A stretch of 64,000 nucleotides of DNA, taken from NCBI RefSeq assembly GCF_958979055.1, contig NC_084886.1, positions 50,489,654-50,553,653 on the forward strand. Direction: 5' to 3'. A program made the translations under genes and the position numbers. This document shows, piece by piece, positions 23,001 through 34,708 of this stretch (its first letter is position 1; each line of letters opens with the position of its first letter). A model generated the notes under the pieces. It did no database searches and was not told the DNA's origin. It worked only from the letters and a program-made list of their open reading frames with translations. This DNA comes from Alnus glutinosa (Eukaryota; Streptophyta; Magnoliopsida; Fagales; Betulaceae).

Positions 23001-23827
23001 ATTGGGAGCCACGTTTCCCAAAGGTTCAGGATGAGAATAGTGCCTGAACCGAAAACCCTAATAATTCATATTGATTGGAATGTCTCTCAAAGTACTAGGA
23101 GAGTTACGTGGAACGTATTCTGCTAGTGCGAAAATAAGCTAATCAAAACGTAATGTAGAGAAGACGGGCTCGAGAAAGACGCTAATCGGGCGATGGCTCT
23201 AAACGAGTGGAGTGCAATGACTATATTGAACTGTTTAACACTTTGCATAGAAAACTGTCATCTCATCATTATGCTATCTCTGTCCTTAAATAATGCATAA
23301 TCCATCGATATTGTTGAAAGACAGTTAACTCATTTATGTAAATATGGGGTTGTGGTTATAGCCACCATCTCATAGATGGTTGTGCAGGTACTGACACTGA
23401 TGAGTATCAGGATTATCAAGATCCTTGTGATGATCTTGATTTCATAGATGAGACTGTCTAGTGTCTCACATTTTGTGATGGACTTGCTGAATAGTCTATC
23501 TTTTATGCTAATGTTAGTACTTTCTTTATGTACTTCCTAAATAACTTATGTTGTATTTTATGGTTTGTAATATGCCAATAGTTATGTAGGATTCGTGTCG
23601 TATGTGGCTCTTATGTTATCACTTTTGTGTGTAATTATTTGTAAGATTTTTTTATTATTTTAATGCAATTTAAGGTATTTCAGTCAAAGCTTTACATGTG
23701 TTGAAGGAAAATTGTCCCTGTTAGTTTTAAAGAAAAAGAAAAGATATTCGTATTTTTCTGCTGCGAGATTTATTATCTCTGATCCAGATATAATTACTTA
23801 CACATTTTGTAAAAAGCGGATCGTTAC
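20011..23827 (+). mobile_element. Long LTR-like retroelement remnant with inserted LINE-like piece
   Basis: The segment starts TGACACCCGGATGC after a GT microsatellite and ends GCGGATCGTTACA. These ends resemble long gypsy LTRs (compare TGTAATAACCCCG...GGGCGTTACA at 29205-31735). Motifs typical of such LTRs lie in the 3' third (GTTGTGCAGGTACTGACACTG at 23377 onward). There is no coding region and no target duplication was found, so it may be a truncated or solo LTR. It carries a GC-richer insertion at 21508-22320. Confidence 0.5.
21508..22320 (-). mobile_element. Probable 5'-truncated LINE 3' end
   Basis: The base composition is about half GC, unlike the AT-rich neighbourhood. On the minus strand it ends in GTTCAAAAAAAAAG, a poly-A-like tail. 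Open frames here are cysteine- and serine-rich without recognisable domains, as in the 3' region of plant L1 elements. No reverse transcriptase is present. No convincing target duplication was found. Confidence 0.4.
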
Positions 23828-24429
23828 AAAAATGTTGAACTGAATGTATGCGCTTTAAAAAAAATTGATAGCTAAATTAGGAAAAAAAATATATTCTTTA
23901 GCTAAATTTTAGTTAAATATTTATTGAGCCGAATGTAAATGCTTTAATATCACCAAATCTTCCTTCTTTCTTCTTTTTATTATTATTTTTTTTTCATCGA
24001 GAATATCACCAAATCTTGTTAGTTGCACATACTCGGCATGCAATTTTAACTTTATTTTTTATAGATGAGTAGCACAAAAACATTACATAAACAAAACACA
24101 TAAAATTACAAAATTCAAATACAATCAGAGAAAAAGAAAAGAAAAAGAAAAAAAAAAACCACCATTCTTGACAGCAGTTCGACCACATTCCACGTAGGAA
24201 TCCTCGAATATTGGAAGTAAGAAATAAGAATTAGATGTACAGCAGCCGATGAGACACCGTCTAAGACGAGAGAAAGAAAAACTTCAAGATCAACTTGTTT
24301 TTTTTACCCCATATATATTCGAATTCAAAATATATTGTTCAGCATATATAAGAGCTTTACGTTAGAGAGTGGGCTAAGATGGAGGGAGGAGAGTTGCGGT
24401 AGGGGACCCAAAAAAGCCATTTTTATAAT
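23828..24429. other. Intergenic AT-rich DNA
   Basis: Nothing gene-like. 23840-23960 has repeated 'gctaaatt' and 'gaatgtaaatgcttt'-like motifs that look like MITE remnants. Confidence 0.4.
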
Positions 24430-24613
24430 GAGTAGTGGTTCACTACCACCTAAATATACAACTTTTCACCACCTTGTCTATGTGGCAAGGTGGTCTCCCA
24501 CTTTAATTTATTTTTAAAAAATAAAAAAAACTCAAAAAGTAGTGGGGGACCATCTTGCCACATAGGCAAGGTGGTAAAAAGTTGTATATTTATGTGGCAT
24601 TGAATCATTATTC
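24430..24613. mobile_element. Foldback Mutator-type MITE, copy 1 (184 bp)
   Basis: Ends GAGTAGTGGTTCA and TGAATCATTATTC are inverted repeats, and the inverted repeat continues nearly to the centre (AAATATACAACTTTTCACC against its complement). A perfect 9-bp duplication TTTTATAAT flanks it (24421-24429 and 24614-24622). It is the sister of 32736-32918. Confidence 0.92.
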
Positions 24614-24707
24614 TTTTATAATATTCATTTTATAATTTATAGTACTCATAATTATGATAAAAATTGATGACTTAATTAAAAAAAAAAAATAACAGATAAG
24701 GATGTAG

Positions 24708-25497
24708 AGTCTGATCGAAAATAACACAGCCAATACCCATCCTCACTACGTACCTATAAATGCATTTAAATACATTCCGTCCTGATTGGCGCAAAATTCA
24801 ATTTTTATAGGCTTCGTTTGGCTCGCAAAATAAGTTATTGGAATGAAATGACTATTTCATTAGATTTGCTATTCATTTATTTGGTAGGGACTTTTTCTTT
24901 GGAATAGCTATTCTATGAAAATAATTATTCTCTTACGAGGAAGAATAGTTATTCATCTCAATTTTTAAAGGAATAGCTATTCCTGAGGAAATAGACAACC
25001 TTTTCCCCAAAAAAATCATTTTTTTTTTCAAACTAAACTTTTTTTTTTTTTAAAAAAAAAAATTAAGATCAGATTTGTGAGCGGCTGCCCACCCACAGAT
25101 CTAAGGTCCAACATTTTTTATTTTTTATAAGATTTGAGGTTTTTTGAAAAAAAAAAAAAAAATTGTGTAAATTTTTTAATAATTTTGAGTTAACTTTAAT
25201 TACGGTATATGTGTTGTCATCGAACTAAAAAATTTGAATAATTATTTTATTTCACTCTTTCTTATTTTCAGTAATAACTATATATTTTTTTAATAGAATA
25301 TATATTCTGCAAACCAAAAGATAAAATCGGTCCCTTTAATCGTATCGAAAAAACAATTCATCATCTTCAGATTTGTCCCCTCTCTCTCTCTCTCTCTCGC
25401 ATCAAATTCTAGGGTTTATCGCTGTCACCCATGTCCCATTAGCTTTAGGGTTTTTCTAAATTATTTGTTTCACAGAAATACAGAATTTTGATTTTTC
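24708..25497 (+). promoter_or_regulatory. Duplicate of the ACBP gene 5' flank and 5' UTR, without coding sequence
   Basis: 24708-24805 matches 53436-53535 ('ctgatcgaaaataa', 'aaatgcatttaaatac', 'ttggcgcaaaattc'). 25321-25480 matches 53548-53720 ('atcggtccct', 'aacaattcatcatctt', the CT repeat, 'tagggtttatcgct', 'tttttctaaattatt'). The match stops just before the ACBP start codon. An insertion of about 510 bp (24810-25320) splits it. Block B of the MIR828 duplication begins immediately after. Whether it still initiates transcription is unknown. Confidence 0.85.
24810..25320. mobile_element. MITE-like insertion in the duplicated ACBP promoter
   Basis: The left edge GCTTCGTTTGGCTCGCAAAA and right edge TTCTGCAAACCAAAAG are imperfect inverted repeats, and the segment is absent from the matching ACBP promoter. 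Superfamily not determined; no clear target duplication. Confidence 0.55.
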
Positions 25498-25680
25498 ACG
25501 CTACATTTGTATGATCAGGTACGCGATTTACTTACAAAAAAAAAAAAAAAAAAAAAGGTACGCGATTCAAGAAGTCAGAAATTGGGATGCGGGGATGAAG
25601 GGCTGTCATGTCAATTCCTCATAATATCGTTGCAAACGGATGCAGGTAGGTGCAACGATCACGTTATCGGGTAGGTGCTG

Positions 25681-27085
25681 GGGCGGCAGGTGACTCTTAT
25701 TTGATTGGGTAGATAGATCCTGTTTTTTTTTTTTTTATTTAAAAATAAATAAATAAATAAATAAAAGGGTTATAAAGAATTATCATTTTTACTGCCGTTC
25801 CAAAAGAAAGAAAAAGTGAATGATCTTATTAATGAAAAAGCGGTAAATTTTTCAACAGTAAACTCAAACCAAACTAAAACAACGTTGAAATAATTACAAA
25901 TAAATGACTATGTTAGAGTTTGAAATTAGGACTGCAAAAAAGAGATGATGCAGAGTGAAACAAGAATAAATTTGTCATTTTAGTTTATTTAAATTATTAG
26001 TTTTATTTGAATTTAATTATGGGCTTAGACCAAAGTTTTAAATTATTTGTTGTTCAATAATGGGCTTAGCCTAAAAGAGGGTCACATTAGCTTAGGTTAT
26101 TTGTTATTTAATAATGGGCTTGGTCCTTAGCCCAAAGTGAGTTGCATTAAGGTTAGGGTTAGGGTTTAGTTTATGAGCCTATTTAAGCATATTATTCTAT
26201 TGTAAAAGACAGTTGATGGTGTTATGAAAATTATATTTGTTTCTTTGAGGTGTGACTCATCTATCTTTTGGTGGTGAGACGCTGCCAAGGCCAGTGAGAC
26301 GCTGATTTGTTCTTTCATATTCGATAATTTGGTGAGACTCTGAAATATCGTAGATTTATTTTAATTTTCTGTTTGTTTTGAATTCTTGCTGCGTCAAGAG
26401 AGGGATCAACACAAATTTAAATACAGTAGTCTCCCACGAAGGGAAACAATAGCCAAAGTAACATAAAAAAACAGAAGCAAAAACAACACAGATCCAGTTG
26501 AGAGAAAAGGTTGGGAGTTGCCGGTAGAGGCACGTGAAGACCACGCGCCACCACGGGAAGACCTCTCTCCAGCAGAGAACACCATGGGCCACCGAGAAAC
26601 AGCCAACAACAGACTGGAAGAAGGAGCATGGCTATCACGTGCCGGCACGTGAGATTCACTCGCTAGTGCATGCATGCCACGCTCCGATGCGTGGACGTCC
26701 AGAGAGAACACGACTGGTGTCAACGGAGACAGAAAATGATGTCGAGCACATAGGAGAGGCGCATGTCGTGCAAAAGTTGGCATAGAAGTATAGATCTAGC
26801 GTCGAAAATTTCAACCCAAGAACCTAGTCAAATTTCGCAGAAGACACAGTGGAGAAAAGAGATGATCGGTGAAATCTGTGTTGATAAAGAAACCAGATAA
26901 AACACATTCAAAGAGGTGGATAGAGCTAGAAAAAGCTTTAACAAGATAGAGGCCTCAAATGAGGCATTAGCATGGTAGGTAAGGGTGAGGAAGGAAGGAG
27001 AAAAGAGTGACAAGGGGGAGGGAAGCTCAAGTTCCCTTCTCCCATGGCGTTTGGGCGTTAAAATTGAGTCCAATATATATAATAA
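25681..27085. other. Insertion DNA inside block B, no gene supported
   Basis: 25960-26400 holds repeated 'aataatgggcttag' motifs and looks like LTR-type sequence. 26400-27060 is GC-richer and resembles the LINE-like piece at 21508-22320, with open frames on the minus strand that show no domain. A short 'ggttagggttaggg' run at 26151-26168 is telomere-like but isolated. Confidence 0.4.
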
Positions 27086-29104
27086 GAAGTCTTAGCCATT
27101 AGGAAATTAAGAATTGCTTAATTAAGTCCTATATATTAATTGGGGTTCTTAATTGAAGGAGAAAAAGAAAACATCAGACAGTTTGGAAACTTTTCTCCAC
27201 ATTGATAATTTGATAGCCTCATTGTTAATTAGCCAAACAATTGTGTAGTTGAAACAAATTCTATATATATTATTGGTTACGAAGCACCTTAAAATTTTAT
27301 CAACCAAAAGAAAAGTTCAACCTAAGAGATATATTTAAGAGGATGTCGATTCCAGCAGCTTTCAAAGTGGTTGATTTTTGAAACTTCGTGAGGGCTTTGG
27401 CAAATAATTATTTGGCAGTGCCATCGAAATGGGTGTTTCAAAGTCTGCTCAGTGATGTTAGAAAGTATATTTCACATTATGTTGGTTTTTTATATAGTAT
27501 CAAAGTTATTATTTTCATGTGCTTCTTTTAATCCTCGATTCTCCGACGTGTATTTTATTTTTTTTTATTTTTATTTTTCATTTGAACGTAATTTGGACTT
27601 CAATTGGCCTAGTCATCCAACTCATTTTGTGGTTTTCGGCCTTGCTTTGTTGTGATCCACAGCCTAGTTCACCGGCGAACTTTGACACAACGTCGCTTGG
27701 CCCTTCACTGTTTTTTAGCGGCTAATTTTTCAGTTTCCGGTATTTTTCTGGCTATCATTGTTAGTTGCAACTTGGCCTTCCGAATTTTTTTGCGGCTTGA
27801 CTCCGATTTTCATAATTTCTCTAGCCACCACTGTCAGCTTTTCTCGTGCCCTTGATCCAACAAACGATTTCCGTTGCTTTTAATTTATTCTTTTTTTTTT
27901 TAAAAAAAAAAAAATCAATTCATTCTCTTTCTAAATCCAAGTTTTCAGAAGCTTTTGACTTTGAGTTTGAAGATGAATGTTAGAATAGATATTTCATAAG
28001 TGGTGTACAAACGGTTATAACCGGTGGTTATTGGCTAAAACCGCTAACCACTTAGCGGTTATTTCATTTTACCAACCGCAACCGCTAAGCGCCTAGGCGG
28101 AGATGGTTATTTTTATAACCGTCGGTTAGCGGTTATTGCCTTAATAATCGGCGGTTTTAAAACCGCTTTTGAATTCCGATTTTGGGCCGGGTTTAGACCG
28201 GTTTTGGGCCGGGTTTAGAGTCTTTAGACTGGTTTTGGGCTATGTTTACACCAGTTTTGGGCTAGGTTTACACCGGTTTTTGTACAAATTTTAATTGTTT
28301 CAAGAAAAAAATTTAATACATTTTGGGTCTTTTGCGCTTTGGTACAAAATTAACAAATCTAAATACAAAATTATAAATCCAAAACTAGATACCCCTCCGA
28401 AAATTCCCTTCTTCTCCAAAAGCTCGATCAAACCCTGATATTCAAAGCAATCCCCCAATCAAAAACTAAAACCAAACCACTAAAATCGAATTCAGATAAG
28501 GCACACGAATGAAACAAAAAATCAAAGAGAAAAAACAGAGAAAAAAAGGCCGGATCTTACTGACCCTGAGAGAGACTGAGTTGAGGACCTGGCGACCGGT
28601 TTCCGACTCAAAACCCCTATTTCCTGACCCACCAAACTACTCTCAGGTGAGTTGTCAGCTCTGTGAAGTACCCTCGTGTTACCATGAACCACGTCTCTGA
28701 AGCTACATATGGAGCTGCAAGAAGACCCTAGCTTAACGGCGGCGTTTTTTGACTGGTCATGCACTTGGTGGAGACGAGATGAGCGGAGAGGTCTGAACGG
28801 TGCTGGAGAGTGGAGGCCGGAGGGGAGACGAGAGAGGAGGCGAGACTCACGAGAGACTGGGTGACGCCAAGGCATGGCGAGTGGCGCAAGCCGCAAGGTG
28901 AGCTGAGGACTGTCTGCGACACGGTGTCTGGACTGAGGAGAGGAAAACCGAAAATGAAATGAAGAGGCGATCCAAGTGAACTGTAAAAGTATCCAACCCT
29001 AAACCTAACCTAAAATATGAATTTATATCATATCAAAAACGGCGTCGTTTTGGGCATTCAGCAATGCCCAAAACGGCGCCCCTCTCCTTAGTCTCGACTC
29101 CCAG

Positions 29105-29107
<3 letters not shown>

Positions 29108-29164
<57 letters not shown>
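29108..29164. repeat. (TA)n microsatellite
   Basis: About 28 TA units inside the hAT-type element. Confidence 0.97.
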
Positions 29165-29166
<2 letters not shown>

Positions 29167-29204
29167 TGGTTAGCGGTTATCAACCGTTTTTTCTAAACCC
29201 TATA

Positions 29205-31735
29205 TGTAATAACCCCGACCCCCTTTCGAGGGTAGAATAGTCTTTACGACCTATGAGAATGGATAACTAGACGGGATTAATAAACACCTGATTTTACATA
29301 TGAATTTTTAATTCTTGATATTAATTCATATTTCTTGATATTAAATAGCCACTCATATATTTTATTAAAACACCTACTTTTAAATTTAATAAATTTATAT
29401 CAATTTAAGTTCTACTTTTATATTTTATATTTATAAAAAAATATATATATATATGAGGAACAGATTTTATATTTTTATGCAATTTTATTCTTATTAAAAT
29501 ACCTGTTTTATTATATAAAACCCTAGCAGTCAAAGAATAAAACCCTAACCCTTATATATACCCATTAGCCGTCACTCTCCCCTTCCACCCCAGAAATCCT
29601 CCCAGCCACCTCCTTTCAAGGTATGGACGATCTGCTTTAACTCTTCCTTGCCTTTTTGTCTCTTTATTTTTTTAACTGATCATGGGCAGAGCATGTATTC
29701 TTTCCATTCTTTCTTTCTATTTTTGTTGTTGCCGAATAGTCCCACCTCTTGTCCTCAGTGTTTTACTTCCTTTTCTTTTTCGGTGACAGTGACTGACTTT
29801 CATACCAGCATGTATTGTTGACTATTCTTTTCATGGTCTTGTTGTTTTACCTTTCTACTTAATATACAACCAAGACTTTTGTTTTTTTTTTTCTCTCTCC
29901 TTTGTCTTCTCCAAATCCCAACGTCATATGTACGTGTATTGTCTTCCTTTTCTTTTCTTTTTTTTTTTTTTTTTTTTTCCCTATTCTTTCCTTTTTCTAA
30001 TACCACCGAGAGGTATATAGATATGTATATGTATATAATTTTTTTTCTTCTCTTTGTCTTGGCCGAACTCAATTTAGAACTTTTGGATTATGAAATCCTC
30101 TCACTTTTCAATTCAGCTAGTGGCTATTTTGGGGAATCGATAAATTGTTGTCTATTTTGTTTCTTTTCTTTTTATTTTTATGTACAGATTTGGGTTTGCC
30201 CTAAATTCTTTCACAAAGAGATGTATAGTCCTAAAAAAATTCTATTTTTGGTACAAAGTAGTTTAATGTAAACATTCAAATTTTCTTGTAAATTCCTTAA
30301 AAATCATGGATCATTTTTATAAATTATTTTACTTAATGGTATAGTTTGTGATATCGGAATTTATTAAACTTTATTATATTGAAGGAGAATATTTCTGATG
30401 ACAATTACCTTTATTAATGTCTTTAAACATATCTAGGGAATCCATTCTCAGTAGGTTAGCAAGACAAATCGTAGTGGTGTTAGTGTGTAGTTTAGTGTCT
30501 AGCACGAGATATTGATTTATATAAACCTGTACCAGGTGACTAGTTAGCAGTCGAGATAATCCAGTGACTTATTGCAATCAGAAAGGTAAGGGATTCTCTA
30601 CTCCTTTTCAAATTGGTTTATGTCATATTACTTTTTTTTTTTTTAAACATATTTGCAATTAAATGTTCTTGTTCTATATTTCAAATTATATTGATGCATG
30701 AAGGACTGTTTTAAAAATAGTTTTAAGATGAAAATTGTCGGTATAAATGTTAATTTTGAAATCACTGTTTTAAAAGAAGCTTTGGTTATAAATGATTTTC
30801 TAGTTATTCGTAAATTGTGTAGTTGGTTCCCGAGACGGGAGGTTATAGCTTTTTGAAATTAATGAGAAAAGGAGAGTAAAAACCTTCTCACACGTTGCCT
30901 CAAGAGTTATCAAAGGAATAAGAATAATTTTTGAGAATAAGATTTTTATAAATGAGGCACGTGTATGGAGGAGACTATTATTTTGGCCCCAGAGATATTC
31001 ACAAAGATTAAGGTTGGTACCGTTGTTTGGATGGAAGCGCAACCGCTCAAGGACTTAGAGAAAGCGGATCCATCCCTATGTCATGCTAAGTGCACTTCAA
31101 TTAATTAGCTGACGGGGCAAGGCCTGTGGCCACAGTTTACCTGCCTGAGGTCGCAGTAGACCGCGCAACCCTAGTACACAGGACGTAATAGTGTACATGG
31201 GTCCTACATATGAGAAATTTATTTATTAACCAGTAATTTTATGTGTTAAGTAAAATGCTGAATTTTTATTTGTATTCTATAAATTTAGATTTCAAGTGTA
31301 TTTTAATAATTGTTTTAAAGAAAATGAAGTTAACTCAACCGTTTTATGGTTGAGGGTTACCTTACTGAGCATTTTTCGCTCACCCCTTATTTTGTTTTGT
31401 TTTCAGGTTATGAGCAGAGAGACCTAGGCGGCCGGGATGGGATCTAGGCTAGCATTAGGACATTGCATCTCAGTTACCTTAATAAGTGCACTTGCACAAT
31501 AAATTTAGTTTTTCTTTAGATTTTCAAATATTGAATCAAACATAATTGTTCATTTCGAAATAACTGTTTTCGCATTTATTAAAGCTCTGAGTTTTAAAAT
31601 TATTATTATTATTATTCTCTTTATTTAATTTATTTAATTCAGCATATTAGTTAGGTTGTGGCAGACCTTACGAATCTTTGCAGTTTGGTGTAAGAAATTA
31701 ACGAACCTAACCCTTAGCGGTTTGGGGGCGTTACA
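29205..31735 (+). mobile_element. Solo LTR, about 2.5 kb, nested in the hAT-type element
   Basis: The segment starts TGTAATAACCCCGACC and ends GGGGGCGTTACA, with a perfect 5-bp duplication CTATA on both sides (29200-29204 and 31736-31740). It contains 'ccttactgagcatttttcgc' and 'caggttatgagcag' near the 3' end, typical of long LTRs of chromovirus-like Ty3/gypsy elements. Open frames inside (29879-30271 for example) are T-rich low-complexity and not protein genes. The absence of any internal region indicates a solo LTR left by recombination. Confidence 0.88.
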
Positions 31736-31840
31736 CTATAACTGCTAACCACCTCCATCTAGGCGGTTAACGGTTAACGATTATAAGCAGTTAGCGATTT
31801 TAAAACGGTTATAACCACTCCGTTTGTACTCCTATTTCAT

Positions 31841-32735
31841 ATTACGTTGATAATTTTCTACTAGGTCATGAGTAGGTCATGAAGTTCAGGAAATAAATGC
31901 AGGAAAGTAGCCATGGTAGAAAGAAAGAGAGAGGACCCCATGGTTTGTAATGAGCTGGCTAGATAGCGACTGTGGAAGAGTTCTAAGGAGTTGCAGACGC
32001 GTACATATTGCTTGGTATCTATATAAAATATATGATAATTGATTGCTTCGGAGCATAAAGCGACAATTTTAGATGTGGCTTTTTATATATTTAAATATTT
32101 AATTAAATAATTTTAATTTTAAATCATATATATATATATATTTTTAAATGACTTGCAAAATTCAATTTTTTTTTGACATGTCCATATAAAATGGGGAGGG
32201 GGGATTCAAACTAGTGACCTCTGCTTCATAAGAGGTGGTCCCCAGCCAATTATGCTACCCATTGGAGACAAAAATTTGTCTTTATTATGAGACATTTAAT
32301 TTCAACAGATGTCATATTTTGTGTTGAGCTACATATAATTATTATATGTAGAATTTAATTTGCACAAAAAGAAATTTATTTTATTTTAAAAATTATTTTT
32401 ATAAACAAACTTAGTCAGTATGTTGGTTTTAAGTTAATGTGAAATTATGAGTTAATAACTGTTTTAAGGGTGAAATTAATGTAATTTTTCATTTTTCTTT
32501 CTTTTCCTCCTTAATATCTTGAAATTCAACTCTTTATATTTATTTTTTTTACCTTAATTGATGCCTTAATTAAAAAGCACCGACTAATGTTTTTGTTATA
32601 ATATATTTTTAATCATAATTGGAGCCTCAATTAATGAGCATTAATTAACTTTTTTTTCGTCATAAATGAGGCTTTAATTTTTTTTTTTTTAAAACTTATT
32701 TATTTAATTTTTATTTTGAGCCTTATTTATTGGAA
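31841..32735. other. Block B remnant and AT-rich DNA
   Basis: 31841-32020 matches block A ('attacgttgataatttt', 'caggaaagtagccatggta'). The rest is AT-rich with a SINE and several short MITE-like arms. Confidence 0.5.
32165..32273 (-). mobile_element. SINE (family 1), near full length
   Basis: On the minus strand it reads GGGTAGCATAATTGGCTGGG (box-A region), GGACCACCTCTTATGAAGCA, a box-B match GGTCACTAGTTTGAATCCC, a CCTCCCC patch, TATGGACATGTC and a poly-A tail. Order and spacing match 39192-39284. Confidence 0.8.
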
Positions 32736-32918
32736 GAATAATGATTCAATGCCACCCAAATATACAACTTTTCACCACTTTGCCTATGTGGCAAGGTGGT
32801 CCGCCACTACTTTTTAAGTTTTTTTATTTTTTAAAAATAAATTAAGGTAGGGGACCACCTTGCCACATAGACAAGATGGTGAAAAATTGTATATTTAAAT
32901 GGTAGTAAATCATTATTT
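32736..32918. mobile_element. Foldback Mutator-type MITE, copy 2 (183 bp)
   Basis: Ends GAATAATGATTCA and TAAATCATTATTT pair, and nearly the whole element is an inverted repeat. A perfect 9-bp duplication TTATTGGAA flanks it (32727-32735 and 32919-32927). Same family as 24430-24613. Confidence 0.92.
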
Positions 32919-33398
32919 TTATTGGAAATCCTAAACGATTGTCTAATTTGTCTAAGGCATTGAAAGTTGAAACGGTATGATATCTCGAATATACGGTGCA
33001 ATTAATGGTGCATAACAATTGATTGCTTCTGAGGCCCACGTGATGCAGCCTTAATTACACATTTCCGGCCACCTAAAAAAGATGGTGAAAGTTCAAATAT
33101 TGGAAAGTGACATTCCATGAATACAAGTGGAGCTCTAAATACATTCCATCTTGAATCCTTCGTTAAACTATATTTTTGGTTCTTAATTTGGGCTATAAAC
33201 TACAAAGGTTGTTTGGGACTCTTACGTTACTATCTTGTTATAGTTTTAGAATAAAAATATAATTTATAGCATTATTATTTTTAACAAAGACTAATTCAAA
33301 AGTTAATTGTAACTGTCACATCAGTATTATGAAAATTGAAATAGTTGTATGATAAAAATATAATCTAGCATTACTCTAATCAATCACGATGGGAGGGT

Positions 33399-33895
33399 AT
33401 GTTTGAATGTCTACTAAATTCTGATTATATTATATTATATTTAAAAAATATGTTTGGATTGTTTTTGAATTCAAAATTTAGAATTAAAATTGTATTTGCA
33501 TTTTACCCGAGTTGCTTGTCGACCCGTTTTTAACCCAAATAATAATAAAAAAATTAATCCAACTAAAAATAGTAATAAAATAATAAAAAAATGAAAAAAA
33601 TAAAAAATAAAAAAAATACTAAGGGGTTGGCCGGACCATCCCCAAGTGTCTGGGGGTGGATCAGCCACCCCCGAAATTAATGGAGAGTGGTCGAGCCACC
33701 CTCAACGGCCACCCCCAAAATTAATGGGGGGTGGTCGAGCCACCCTTAACCGATTTTCGAGGGTGGCTTGGCCACCCCTGTTTGATTTGGGGGTGGCTCA
33801 ACCACCTCCAAAAGAGCAGTTGAGGTAGCTTGGCCACCCGGCCCCCAAGCAGTTTCAGAGGTGGCGCAAACAATTGCTGGGGGTGGTTATTAAAC

Positions 33896-33926
<31 letters not shown>

Positions 33927-34072
33927 TCAGTTTTGTAGTTATATAATAATAATAAAAAAATCATTTATATATATATTTTTCTCAATTATATTCATTTCAA
34001 TTCACATTTTCAAACATATTTTTTAAATTTTATTTCAGATTCTCTAAACTATCCATAAATTATCTAAACATC
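33399..34072. mobile_element. Inverted-repeat element with GC-rich core
   Basis: The AT-rich arms are imperfect inverted repeats ('aaaaatatgtttgga' on the left against 'caaacatattttt' on the right, and 'atgtttgaatg' against 'tctaaacat'). The middle (33618-33890) is a run of 'ggtggc'/'gccaccc' palindromic units next to an A run of about 23 bases. Similar cores lie in the MITE at 7624-8207 and at 51366-51440. No coding, no target duplication confirmed. Confidence 0.6.
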
Positions 34073-34599
34073 TTTTTCAAAATAATTTTTTCCCGATATT
34101 AACGTGGTAAAATATAGTAGAATAAAAGACAATTTTGTACGAATGCACTCTTCTTTGCTGGCATGATTAAAGTTGGTGGAGCCCGTAAAGGTGAGATCAT
34201 GGAGAAAAAGATTATAATTTTATTATTATTTTTTTAAAAAAAAGGAATGGCCACTTTGTTTACTAGTGTAAACTTGCTTGTAAAACACATCTATTTTTGT
34301 ATAGTTGTTTCTTTTGGTTGTTGAGGTGATCGATCAGACCTGCATCTTCATCTTTAGCTGCCATTCCATCAACACCTACAATTCTTTCATCCGTTGAGAA
34401 CTTCTTTGAACTGATCAGTACTATATATCTTATATTAATTTACCATACATACCCTCCCTCCACTTTTCCTTGGAAAAGAAAAAATCCCGCAAGTTCGGCT
34501 TACCCATAACACCCCTACACAAGAGCCCAAGAATACTGGTGTTTAACCTAATTCTTCCTGTGCCCTTTTGGTAATTTGCATATATTAGCTCTCGCATAC

Positions 34600-34612
34600 T
34601 ATATATATAAGG
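34600..34612 (+). promoter_or_regulatory. Candidate TATA box of MIR828 copy 3
   Basis: TATATATATAAGGCC lies about 110 bp upstream of the hairpin. The following 'ttgattctagctagggctca' is also conserved in block A at 13897-13921. Conservation of this stretch between blocks supports a promoter role; the transcription start is not known. Confidence 0.5.
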
Positions 34613-34708
34613 CCTTGATTCTAGCTAGGGCTCATATGTATATATTAGATATGGCTTTGAGAGAGAGAGACTGAGGGAGAGAGATCAGAGAGAATTGTGG
34701 ACTCCTCT

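Larger units (their letters stand above)
27998..31832. mobile_element. Non-autonomous hAT-type element with nested LTR
   Basis: The left end AAGTGGTGTACAAACGG and right end CCGTTTGTACTCC form imperfect inverted repeats around GTACAAACGG. A perfect 8-bp duplication TATTTCAT flanks it (27990-27997 and 31833-31840), as in the hAT superfamily. Subterminal DNA is crowded with 'gcggtta' and 'aaccgct' motifs. A palindrome 'aacggcgtcgttttgg...ccaaaacggcgcc' at 29040-29082 also occurs in the hAT element at 43802-43843, so the two are related. No transposase frame is present. Block A at about 12920 keeps the uninterrupted site. A TA microsatellite and a 2.5-kb LTR lie inside. Confidence 0.88.

Noticed and set aside
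26151..26168. Telomere-like run of GGTTAGGGTTAGGG
   Set aside because: Only about two and a half units, in the middle of LTR-like sequence; too short to be an interstitial telomere array.
28522..28896. 124-residue Arg/Ser-rich minus-strand open frame
   Set aside because: It lies inside the hAT-type element, in a GC-rich patch with overlapping frames and no recognisable protein features.
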